A model generated the notes under the pieces. The model saw only the letters and a program-made list of their open reading frames with translations. It made no database searches and was not told where the DNA came from. Positions 47,631 to 59,100 of a stretch of 64,000 nucleotides of DNA are shown one piece after another. The stretch is taken from assembly GCF_021347895.1 (NCBI RefSeq), contig NC_067113.1, forward strand, positions 40,339,474-40,403,473, given 5' to 3'. The position numbers were made by a program, and so were the translations under genes. Origin of the DNA: Acanthochromis polyacanthus. Taxonomy: Eukaryota > Chordata > Actinopteri > Pomacentridae. Positions within the stretch are counted from its first letter, which is position 1, and every line of letters begins with the position of its first letter.

Positions 47631-48374
47631 GTAAGTAAACGTACCTTTAATATTGTGGATCAGGACTAATGACTGTATTTATTTATGTTGCTAATACGTA
47701 GCATTAAGCATCTTTAAAGACTCTAAAACACGAGAAAATGTGAAGCTAACAAGTTAGCAAACAGTTTACATGGCTATATACATGCTGTAAAGGGTTTAAC
47801 AACGTGTTAATGACAATATTTAACACTATTTATTTGTCGTATATATGATTTTGAGTAATTTAAATACTGAACAGGTTTATTAAATCCGTAGAAAGATTTT
47901 TAGAGGCCCGTTTTGTTGCGCTCTAACAGTTCGTTGAATGTGATGTTTAGTACCATGTAACACTGCTGGTTAAGGAGTAATGTTTCCTCGTGGATTCTTA
48001 CCTAAAATTGATACAGAAACATAAGTGACTGGGTTTAAATCTGTCACTAAACAGGGGAGTCATTCTATTCAATGTTAATGTACAATTGATCAGATTCACA
48101 ACCAATCTTCAGTCTGGTTTGTTTGTCCATCTCCAACCCTCTGCTCCACACATACGTCTGTACATGTAAAATACATTCCATTTTACATTATTTTATGTTT
48201 AGTTTGGATGTTTGGTGGTACTATGCCTGCCATTCGTCCTCATCTTTTGTTGTTTGTGATGCTATGCGGTGAGACAAACAACCAAAAAATCCCCCAACAC
48301 AGACAGGTTCCTAAGAAACATTGAAATCAAATAGTTCCACAGGAATTTGTTTGTACTTTCAGAACATCCTCAAA

Positions 48375-48863
48375 ATGGCAAAGAGCCTCCGGAGTAAATG
48401 GAAGCGAAAAATGCGGGCAGAGAAGAGGAAGAAAAATGCGCCCAAGGAGCTGGCCCGACTGAAACAAGCTCTGAATCTGGACAAGAAAGGAGAAGCTGCG
48501 ATGACCGACATGCAGGAGATCGCCACAGTGGTGCCGGCTGACAAGATAAAGAAGGAAGGAGATGTCGAAATGGCAGAACTGGAGGGAGACGGTAAGTGAG
48601 ACAGAAAATGGGCTTTTATAGTTTTTCATCGCCCTGGTTCCTGTAGATTTTAGGTGAAGTCTTTCTCAGCGAGCAAATCTCTGCTTCTTTGTGTTCCAGA
48701 TGGGAAGATGGACCTGGACAGGAAGCGCAACAAGAAAACTCTTTTGGATGAAAACGGACAGTATCCCGCATGGATGGGCCAAAGGCAGGCCAAGAAACTG
48801 AAAGGCAAGCGGATGGCACAGAAAAGCGGCAAAGGCAAGAAGAAGAAGGGCATCGCCTGGTAG
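48375..48863 (+). CDS. llph: LLPH (LLP homolog), small basic nucleolar protein
   Basis: LLPH is a short, highly basic nuclear/nucleolar protein, linked to ribosome assembly and neuronal growth in other vertebrates. Two coding exons: 48375-48591 and 48700-48863, phase 1 junction, giving 126 residues. The N-terminus [20 protein letters not shown] is nearly invariant in the family, followed by [15 protein letters not shown] and MQEIATVVP. After the junction come [19 protein letters not shown] and [19 protein letters not shown], with a lysine-rich end GIAW. The donor is GGTAAGTGAG and the acceptor TTGTGTTCCAG. An upstream acceptor at 48361-48362 sits 12 bases before the ATG, so the 5' UTR is split. 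The gene is head-to-head with pex26 and tail-to-tail with cttn. Confidence 0.95.
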
Positions 48864-49282
48864 AATGGAGGAAACCAGAAGATTGCTTCTTTGCCTTAAA
48901 GACTTTGGATGCAGAAACACAGCTTCATCATTTCATGTGTTCTTACATACGTGATTCAGTGCTGACTTTCTGCTGTTAAACCTTTCTCTGCTCAGTGAAT
49001 TCTCAGATTCACAGCTGCGTCATGGAGCCTGAAATCGTCCAAAAGTTCGCCGCAGAATGTTGCTCTCGTGGAACAGCTGCTCCGCTTTGATTTCAGAACC
49101 AATCCTAAGAAGTTGGTGTTGATCTCACAGTGCTTTAGTGTGTTGTAGAAACAGATGAAACACGCGTGTTCTCGGCTACATGTTTAATCTTTCTGTACTC
49201 TGATAAAACATCGTTTCCTGTACTTTGGCTTATTTTTATTTACTGTATTGTAGGTTTTAGTTTTATGCCACTCAGGGCTGAA
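48864..49282 (+). other. Probable llph 3' UTR
   Basis: No further coding frame. No canonical AATAAA is present before the 110-bp repeat segment, so the poly(A) site cannot be placed. Confidence 0.4.
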
Positions 49283-49392
49283 TGATTATTTTCCTGCACA
49301 AGTGGTACATATCATACCCGACGGAATCATGTAGAAAAATGCAAGTTTTCTTTGAATCGTTCACTTCATAGACATAGATCAGGTAAAAGACA
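49283..49392. repeat. 110-bp segment shared with 40857-40966 (inverted)
   Basis: Reverse complement of the usp18-intron segment, differing by a few substitutions and small indels. It again directly abuts the CCCTCCTGTTGTT end of a TTAA-type MITE. Confidence 0.8.
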
Positions 49393-49891
49393 TTAACCCT
49401 CCTGTTGTTGTCCTTAACAGGCACCAAAAAATAATGTTTCCTTGTCTGAAAAAAATCTAAAAATTCAGGAAAAAAAATCCTCAAATTTCTGAAAATTTGC
49501 AAAACCTTCAGGAAGAAATTCCAATAATTCCTTAAAAGTTTCCCTTAAAAGTTTTATTTAAAAAAAAAATGGAAAAAAATGAGAAAAAATCTTCCAAAAA
49601 AAATCCTAAACATATCTAAAGTGATTCCATATAAATATATCAGAAAAACTTCTAATATTTTCTTGAAGAACATTCACAAAAAAATCAACCAAAATCCAGA
49701 ATTTTGCTGGATTTTAGTTGATTTTTTTTGTGAATGTTTTGAAAAACATTTTTAACATTTCTTTTTTTCCCACCAAAAAATGTTAAGGAAGTTTACATCA
49801 GAAGTTTCACTGTGAAAATATAGTTATTTTTCCCACATTTTCAAACTTTAAAACGGGTCAGTTTGACCCACAGGATGCCAGGAGGGTTTAA
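49393..49891 (+). mobile_element. TTAA-type palindromic MITE, copy 8
   Basis: TTAA at 49393-49396 and 49888-49891, ends CCCTCCTGTTGTT and GGATGCCAGGAGGG. The central inverted repeat is at about 49666-49739. It lies between the tails of llph and cttn. Confidence 0.8.
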
Positions 49892-50044
49892 AAGCTAAAC
49901 TGTTGTGTATTGACACTGACAAGAAATGATTTCTTTCAAGTAAGTGGTGTACAATCAAAAGAAGCTTTCCTTTTAAATATATTTTATTATCTCTAATCTG
50001 TTCATCGCAGCTAAAATGTGAAAAATTCTCATCATTAATACGGG

Positions 50045-50050
50045 TTTATT
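50045..50050 (-). terminator. Candidate cttn poly(A) signal
   Basis: AATAAA on the minus strand, 150 bases beyond the cttn stop codon. Another minus-strand AATAAA is at 49983-49988. Confidence 0.5.
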
Positions 50051-50199
50051 CCCTCTCACTACCTTTAGAAACTTTATACATCAATCCTGACACATCCTAA
50101 AATGACTCAATCAGCTGATCAAAAAAAACTCGCTAAGATTCATCCTATAAATACAGAAATAAATCCATTTCTTCTGCTGAAACCTGAGTCGACGTGAAG

Positions 50200-53100
50200 C
50201 TACATCAGCTCGACGTAAGCGGCCGGAAACAGGCCGATGCGTCCGTGACACTGTCCCTTCCACCAGCCCTCGTCGATCATCTCTATGTTGGTGATGACGT
50301 CGTCTGGATTGAAGGAGATCTCGTCGTCTGCCTCTGTGTGAAGAAGAGACCAAAGGATGTGTCCTCAGAAATGCAGACGTGATTAGAATTTAAAACAAGA
50401 AGCACTTTGGAGGCATCGTGATGAAAGAACATTAGAAATTTAACAGAAGTCCAAAAAAAAAATCACCGTTATTGTGCAGATTTATGCCACACAAACATGG
50501 AATCAGATCACCTATTTCACTTGGGAGTACTTGTGGCTGGAAATTTGATGTTTGGTGTGTGAAAATGAAGAGCTGAAGAAGCGTCCTACCTCCCTGGTAG
50601 TCGTAAATGGCTCTTGCCTGCTGGCCACATGTCAGGTCTTCATAGTCGTTATCCCCGTCTGGAGTAGAAAACAGTGAGATTCATGTAACTGCCACATTTT
50701 CATTTCCCTGTATTTTCTGTGTGTTTTGATGTTGTAAAGGTTTAATGCCACTAGAAGGCGCTGTGGCGCTACAGTCAGCTTTTGTATGCTGAGTAAAGTT
50801 AATTTCACATGAAGAAGCGATCTCAGAGAGAGAAGAAGTATGAGGAAAACTAAGACAAGCGTTAAAAGTTTAAGAAGATTTAAGATAAACAAGAAGAAAG
50901 AAGAAAACCCAGGCTAATTCCTCTCTGGGTACTCAGCCAACGAGGTATTTTGTCTGCTTTATTATGTAGTAGCTTTATTTTGTCAGTTGTCTTTGTTTTC
51001 TTTAAAGGCATTAGAGGAGATTTAATTTCCTACGACTGTGAACGTAGCATGCGCACATACAACCTCTCCCTCACCCCCTCTAACCAACCCCCTCTTAACA
51101 TTTACGAAGAAACGCCCCCCTCCAGAAACTTGCGTAGGACTCGTGAAGTTGTCTTTTACGGCTGGGTCCCCCTGGATCTTTATCTGCCATTATGTAAAAA
51201 ACAAGTCGCCAGCTAACTACGAAGCTATACCAAAGCAACACATACAGAAAACACGTAAGTCCAAGGCGTACGTAATCTACGTAACTAGGCCTGAGCCGGA
51301 AGATTTTTGATTGATAGGAAAGTGAGCAAACCAATGACGTATATATAGAGCTCTATATATACGTCATTGGAGCAAACCAAACGCCTCGGTCCGAGCGCGC
51401 TGATTGGCTGATGTTTTTCAGGTCCTGCCATGTCCACAGTTTTTTTTATTCTTTTAGAGACCATACATACAAGTCCACTAAAGGTCAGTATATTCATTTT
51501 ATGTGAATCAGACAAATTAAACAAAAAAAAAAAACATCCTCCATAATGCCTTTAAGCTAATTCTTGTCTCATCTGTGTTTTAGTTTTCACGGTGCTATTT
51601 ATGAATCGGTGGATTCAATAAATTCATCAGTTTGAGAAAGCCACTTGTGTCTGTCGGTACCTGGAGGAATTATACATGTATTAAAAGGATTCCGTTTTAA
51701 GCGATCGTTTTGCTCAGAGACAGACCTGTTGGCATGGGAGGAGGCGGTTCGGCCAGCTCCTCGTAATCCCCGCCGTCCTCCTCCACCTCTGCTGTCCTCA
51801 CAGGAAGAGGCGGAGCGTCGAGGAAATCGTCTGAGCGAGGCGGCAACGCTGGGGGCTCGTCGTACACTGGGGGCTCTTCGTACTCCGGCTCCTCCTGGAC
51901 ACGACACAGAAAACTGATTCCTGGGGAAATTTCAGGTGTGCTGGCTGAGAGCTGCTGCAGCTGTTTGCCAGAGGTTGTTCAGGAGGAACTCACTGCTGTG
52001 TTTCGCTTTCAACACAAATACCTTGTAGTTGGAAGGTTTAGGTCCCCAAAAAAGGCACTCAGGGACACACGAATTCATCAAAATAAAACAAGAAAAACAT
52101 GGTGAAAGACAGAAAGCATGTCAGGTTTTGCAGCATCATTGGCAATCAGTATGAACTCAGTCTTGGTAAAGTGTTGTTCAAGCACTGCTTTAACCCTCCT
52201 GTTGTTTTCATTTACGGGCACCAAAAATATTGTCTCAGTGAAAAAAAAAATCCAAAAATTCAGCAAAAAAAAATTCCACAAATGTCTGAAAACTTGCAAA
52301 AACTTCAGGAAGAAAATTCCAATAATTCCTTAAAAGCTGTATTTTAAAAAATCCCCAAATTTGGCAAGAAAATTCTTGGAAATTTTTTCAAAAAATGAGT
52401 AAAAAATATTGTTTTCTTGTCTGAAAAAAATCTAAAAATTCAGCAAAAAATAATCCTCAAATTTCTGAATATTTGCAAAACCTTCAGGGAGAAAATTCCA
52501 ACAATTCCTTAAAAGTTTTATTAAAAAATGTAAAGAAAACTCTTGGAAATATTTTCAAAAATAAGTAAAAATCTCCCCAAAATATCCTAAAAATATCTAA
52601 AGTGATTACTAATGCATCAGTAAAACTTCTGATGCTTTCTTAAGAACATTCACACAAAAAAATCTACCAAAATCCAGCGAAATTCGATGTTCAAGATTTC
52701 CCCAAAATGTTGAAAATGTGGACATCCGACATTTCCTGTGAAAATATTTTTTTCTCTCCACATTTTCAAACTTTAAAACGGATCAATTTGACTCGCAGGA
52801 CGACACGAGGGTTAGTCACAGTCTGGAAACGAACCCAGAGACATTTTTATATTGCATGACAACTTCCTGTTTTGTTGGAAGAATAAGTGCGTTTCCATTA
52901 GAATAAAGTTGTGATTTTGGTATCGTTATAAAGACCTGCAGCTGTTGAGCATGAAGACAGATGCTTCCAAACTCCAAACGTGAAGGAGAATATAGCAGGT
53001 TGGAGTATTTAGAGACGGAGGAAAAGTCCAGCAGTTTCCAATCAATTAAGGTCTAAATCACAAATACTAAAGCTCATTTGAGTTACATATTAGTTTTGCA

Positions 53101-56100
53101 ATAAAGAAAAGTCACATTCTAATGCCAATTATGTGCTTTTGGAGGGAACATTGTGCATTTCAGAGCAGGAATTCCTTTCTGAAGTCTCCAAAAAGCTGCA
53201 AAACCCTTTAATTTAGGAGCAAACTTGTCTGAAACTGAACATCCTAAGACGAATGAACAGACATAAATAAAAATAGAGTCTTGGAAGTATCTTAACTCTT
53301 GAACAGAGTCTGTAGGTACACATAGTTGGTCAGGGGTTCATCCTACAGCAAGATAAAGACCCAAAACATCAGTCCAAGCTCTGCCAGAACTACCTCAGGA
53401 AAAAAAGAAGCAGATGGTGAGCTTCTCTTCAGACTTAAACCCTGTGGAGCTCGTTTGGAACGAACCGGACAGAGGAGTGAAAGAACCTACAAGAAGCACA
53501 CATTTATGGGAACTTCTGCTGCAGAGCTGGGACAACTTCCTGAAGAACATTTGATTTCCACTGTGAAAAATACCACAAGTGTGTTCAGCTGTTACACCTG
53601 CCAACGGTGGCTACTTTGATTTTTTTTAAACTTCATCTGCTTGTTTGTTCTATGCTTTCATTTCAGAGTACAATGAGGCATTAACGTGCACAATTCCCAA
53701 CAAAAACTTTGGAGCAGTAGTGCATATCCGAGCAGTGAACTTTTAAAGTAGAGTAGGTTCAAGATAAGTTGAGTCTGTTCTCCTATACGGCGCCGATCAT
53801 TTTAAAACTCATAGAAACAGTGACATTAAATCAATCGTGTCAGCACTAAAAGTCAAAGCAAGAACCGCATCAGCAACACTTTAACTTGTGTTTTCTGAGT
53901 TTCCCTTCAGCAGTCACACTAATCAATGATGTAAAAAGCTCAAAGCCACTGAATAAGAAGGTTTCAGTGTCTCTTTGTGTGTCTGAAACAGGTTGCTGAT
54001 AACGTAGAGAAGCTGATGTCTGATGTTCTCACCTCTGGTTCAGGTTCTGGTTCAGGTTCTGGTTCAGGTTCTGGGGTTTCTTGTATCTCCGGCATGTGTG
54101 GGTGGATTTCTGGTGGAGGCATGTCGTACTCTGGCTCCACATCTGGAACAGGTGGGGGCCGACTCTCCTCCTCTCTGCTGATCTGCTCCTAAAGGAAACA
54201 ACCAGAATCAGTCGTGTGAGCCGAGGAACAACTTGAAGCGTTTGTCGAAGCGCCGCCGTTTGCTACCTGCTGCCTGCGTCTGGCCTCCTCTCTCTCTCTG
54301 CTCTCTCTGGCTTGTCTTCTCGCTCTTTCTTCCTCCGCCTTCCTCCTGTTCTCCTCGTCCGAAGCCTTGGCCATGTTCTCGAAACGGGCCTTCAGTTTGC
54401 CTGCTCCTGCGCCGGCTGCACAGAACAAACGGAAAGAAATGAAACGCATCGGCAGCGGCCTCTGCTGCGTTTCTGCTTGCTCCGACATGGAAACAGTTGA
54501 GCAGCTGTGGGTTTATTTGTTGTTTTTATAAGAAGATGAGGGGTATAAATGAACTTACAGGCCTCTGTCGGCTGCGTCTTTTCATAGGCAGAGCTCGGAG
54601 AGTCGATGTCTGAGAATCCCGCTGCGCTCTGGAGGTTAATAATGAACAAGAAGACTTTTGTTTCTCTGAAAGGTCACACCAAATGAACTCTTTCACAGAA
54701 AATATTGCTCTGTTATTTAACTGAATGGCAGAAAATGCATCTAAATTTAGCATTAGCTTTTCAAAAGTCCCTCAATTACATCCTGACTCTTCTGTCATTT
54801 CAGTGCAGATTAAACAATTCATCAAAGTCTCCTCCTGACACTGACCTTGTCCATACGGTCTGCCTGCACTCCGTAACGACCCCCAAAGCCTGCTGAATAA
54901 TCTGAACAGGTACATTTGATCAGTCCGATGAAGTCCTCCGATATTTAAAATTACACATTTATGACTTTTCTCCCTACCTTTTTGCGACTGATGTTTCTCC
55001 GTCTCGCTTTTATAATCGTAGCCCAGAGCAGCTTTATCCACCTTCTCCTTCTCGACGCCAAACTTCCCTCCAAAACCCTTCGAGTAATCTGCAAGCGAAA
55101 CGTGTAGGAGAAGAAATAACAAAGCAAGGAGATGTCAGGAAAAAGGAAGTGTCGAGACTCCCAGCTGGATCATTCAAGCCTAAAGCGTCACATTTTTAGA
55201 ACAATTTCTGCTCAAAAACTGGAAACGTAAAGATATCTGAAGCTACGTTTGAACAACAAAATCTCAGGAAAAACTAAAAAAAACATCAGAAATGTTCACT
55301 GTTTTGGTGGCACAACATGTCATAGCTGCTCAGTCAGTTATGAGAGTTCAATGAAAATTGCTTTTTCCAGTTTTTGTGACCAGCTGAAATATAAACAAAC
55401 AACAGTCCTCGTGAAAAGTCTCATGTTTGGCTCGCATTAACAAAATAATCGATAATTCGGACATCAACCTGTGGTATTTCTGAAATAATATGCAGCTGTA
55501 TGTGGCAATAATACAACAACAAACACAAAGAATACTTTTAATTATGAAGTATTTGGTCAAAAGAGTGAAAGAAAAGCACTTTTTAACCTGAATTTTCAAA
55601 ATTGATTGCGCAGGCATGGCAAGTTGTATCACAGAAAGAAAAGTATTAGAAAACCTGATCAAAGTAGAACAGAATAGAATGTGCTTCACTGTCATAAAGT
55701 GTACAACAAGATTAGAGAGCTTCTCCTTTTCAGTGCAAACAGCAGAATGTGCAAGATAAAAGTCTTAAAACATCTTAAAGGCGGTGCAAACAGTCTCTGT
55801 ACAAATATTACCACATAAATGTCACATACGATAAATAGCTTAAAAAATATATGAGAATTGTAAAGAAAAATAATGTATTGCACTGTAAAAAAGGTGTGTT
55901 TCATACTTTGGTATGAGTGTATTGCACGAGGTGAGTGGATACGAGGCATTCAAGGACAATATTACAGATTCTGAATCAATGACATCATGAGGTAACTTTG
56001 ACATTTTCAGACTTTTATCTTAGCCTTTTAAGCTTCAGTCAATTCCAGCCATTGTCAGTACAAAAAAATCGTTAATATTCTATTTTTAAATTAAAAAAAT

Positions 56101-59100
56101 GACGAAAAATACAGGGAATATTGGACGCACATCGCGAGGTCCATTTCCTTGAAAACGACCGATTCGTGGATTTTATACCGACTTCAGGACATGTTTTGGA
56201 CAAAATAGTTTACTGGCTTGTTTCGTCTGGATGTAAAAGGTTGGATTATGGCCGTTTTTTGTGGAATATTTTCATCTGTGTGTAATAATGAACCTGGAAA
56301 TGTGAGTCGCGCTGTGTGCGTTGAAGCCGTGTATAGAGAACGGATGGATGAATATTCGTTTTTGTCGGACAAATGTGTTTTTCTCACCCGCTGTGGTAAT
56401 CACATCTGAAAGTGGTTTATACCGGCGGATTCATGAGAATCTAAGCTTTCCATCGGCGTATAGTGTTTGTATAATCGCGTTTGCAGCCGTCGGACATTCT
56501 TGAAATTCCTATGCAAATTAGTAGGTGTACCGCCGGCGGTACACTGAAGCTTAATAACTCCAGAGATATTGTCGTTCAAACAGAGCCTCGAGTTTCAATG
56601 TGAGAAAAAACATCCTAAAAGTCAAGCTAAAAGCTAAAATTTCACAGATAGCATCGCAAATATCTATAGTTTATGCTAAAAGAAAGATGACAGATGTTCG
56701 ACCTTAAGGGGCCTGGTGATTTAAGGTGGACTAACCCACTTCATCCGTCACTAACCTCTCTGTGACTGATGCTTCTCTGTTTCTCCTTTATAGTCGTAGC
56801 CCAGAGCTGCTTTGTCCACCTTCTCCGTCTCCACGCCGTACTTCCCTCCAAACCCCTTTGCATAGTCTGATGAAAAGGCAAAAGCAGAATTAAGCAAAAC
56901 CAAAACCAAAACCGGCAATCTGAACAACTTGAGCTCACCTTTTTGGGACTGATGCTTCTCTGTTTCTCCTTTATAGTCGTAGCCCAGAGCTGCTTTGTCC
57001 ACCTTCTCCTTCTCAACGCCGTACTTTCCTCCAAATCCCTTTGAGTAATCTAAAAAAGGTGAAGAAAGTGCTGCGTGAGATCTTCTGCTCAGTGGTAACT
57101 TCACAGACAGGATAGCAGAGAGAAGTGTGGGGGAAGGACCTGAAGCAAACTCCAACCCATGGCCATCGTGTTGGGGTTTATGTGTTGCCCGTTCAACAGT
57201 TAAACAACCGTCATCTTCTAAAAGCAGAAAACTGTAAATTAGATGGAGAACCTACCTTTCTGGGATCCATGTTGCTCCACTTCCCCTTTGTATTCAAAGC
57301 CCATAGCAGACTGCACAGAGAAAACCAAGACTGCATTCAGTGATCATGACAGATAATAGAAAACATTAGCTGGTGATGACTCCTTTTAAATGAAACTGTA
57401 AAGTTTAAATTCTTTAACCCTCGTGTCGTCCTGCGGGTTTAAAGTTTGAAAATGTGGGGAAAAAAATATTTTCACAGTGAAACTTCTGATGTCCACATTT
57501 TCAACATTTTTGGGAAATCTTTGAACATTTTTCAGTGGAAAAAAAAAGAAATGTTGAAAATGTTTCTTAAGAACAAAATCCAGTGAATTTATCTGGATTT
57601 TGGTTGATTTTTTTGTGAATGTTCTTAAAGAAAATGTTAGAAGTTTTACTGATATTTATGTAATCACTTGTATGATATTTGGGAAGATTTGTACTTTTTT
57701 AAAAAAATATTTACAAGAATTTTCTTACCAAATTTGGTAGATTTTTTTTAAATAAAACCTTTAAGGGATTATTGGAATTTTCTTCCTGAAGGTTTTGCAA
57801 ATTTTCAGAAATTTGGGGACATTTTTTTGCTGATTTTTTAAATTTTTTTCCAGATAAGGAAACTATATATTTTTTTGACAACAGGAGGGTTAATGTAATT
57901 CAAAACAGATAGAAAATCTGTTTAAAAAGATGCTAAAATGGGTGCTGTCTTTGTTTGTTTTTGTCAAATCTTTCTCCTCACCTTATCCACTCGGTCTTTC
58001 TGAACCCCGTATTTCCCTCCGAACCCTTTTGTCGCATCTTTCTGGGAGGAGTGCTGCTCGACTTGAGCCACGTAGTCGTGACCGAGAGCAGCCTGGACAG
58101 CAGATACGTTCATGAACGAGCAGCACGAGGACAAAACACAGAAATGTGACAGTCTGGCAGCACTTAAGTCAAAGATTCCACCATGTATTTCTGACTATTA
58201 AAGGAGCAGTTTGTCAACCTTGTCCATTCGGTCCTTCTCCACTCCAAACTTCCCTCCGTATCCGTATGACGCTTTGGGAACGTGCTCCTTCTGCTTCACC
58301 TGCTCATGCTCCACAGCCACTTTGCTTCTGAGCTCTGCAACGCTGCAGAGATCAAACGGTAAAAAGGCTCCATTTGTAAAAGCACACAGTAATATGAACT
58401 TTTAGAAATGTGGGTCTTTCGTCAGAAACACCTCCATAAATCATATTTAGGCTAGAAAAGTAGTCAGAAACAAACTTTAAAATGCTGAATTAAAGAAAGC
58501 AGCAACAGCAACACGAGTTTCAAAGCAATGTCAAATATAAAAAATGAAAATAAAGACAGAAAAGTATATAAAAACAATCATCAGAGGAATAATGAAAGGT
58601 CCTGAGTCACGTTTTTGGTTCTGGTATTTTAAAATGCCATTAATAAACATATTAAAGGTCAGACTATGAAATTATTTCCACTACACGTCAAAGTGAAAAC
58701 AGATTTCTCACAAGGTAAAGTCATTTAATAAAACATCCAATCACAGTTCTCTTTTTTGTAATGTTGAAAAGCAGCACAAACCAACAGTTTTTAGAGGAAC
58801 TGCAGTCAACGTTAAATGATAAGAAACTGACTGTCACGCTGAGAAACTTTAGCAAGCAAATGTTCCATATTTTACTCTTGAAACCGTCTTCAGTCATACT
58901 GTGAAATAGCCGCACCTTTTTGCGCTCTCTAAATAAATACGTTTTACCCCATTTTGGTCAGTCCTTGGTTTCGATAAGAGTTGATAAGTTGCATGATCCT
59001 TTGTAGATCAGGGTGTTAATAAGTAGAACTGCAACGATAACTTGGTGGTTGCTGTTTCACCTTTATTTTATTTTATTTTTTTCATTTTTATTTTTTATTT

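Noticed and set aside
48327..48920. Minus-strand frames opposite llph
   Set aside because: They are shadows of the llph exons.
53977..54192. Plus-strand Gly/Ser-repeat frame (GSGSGSGS)
   Set aside because: It is the antisense of the Glu-Pro repeat in a cttn exon.
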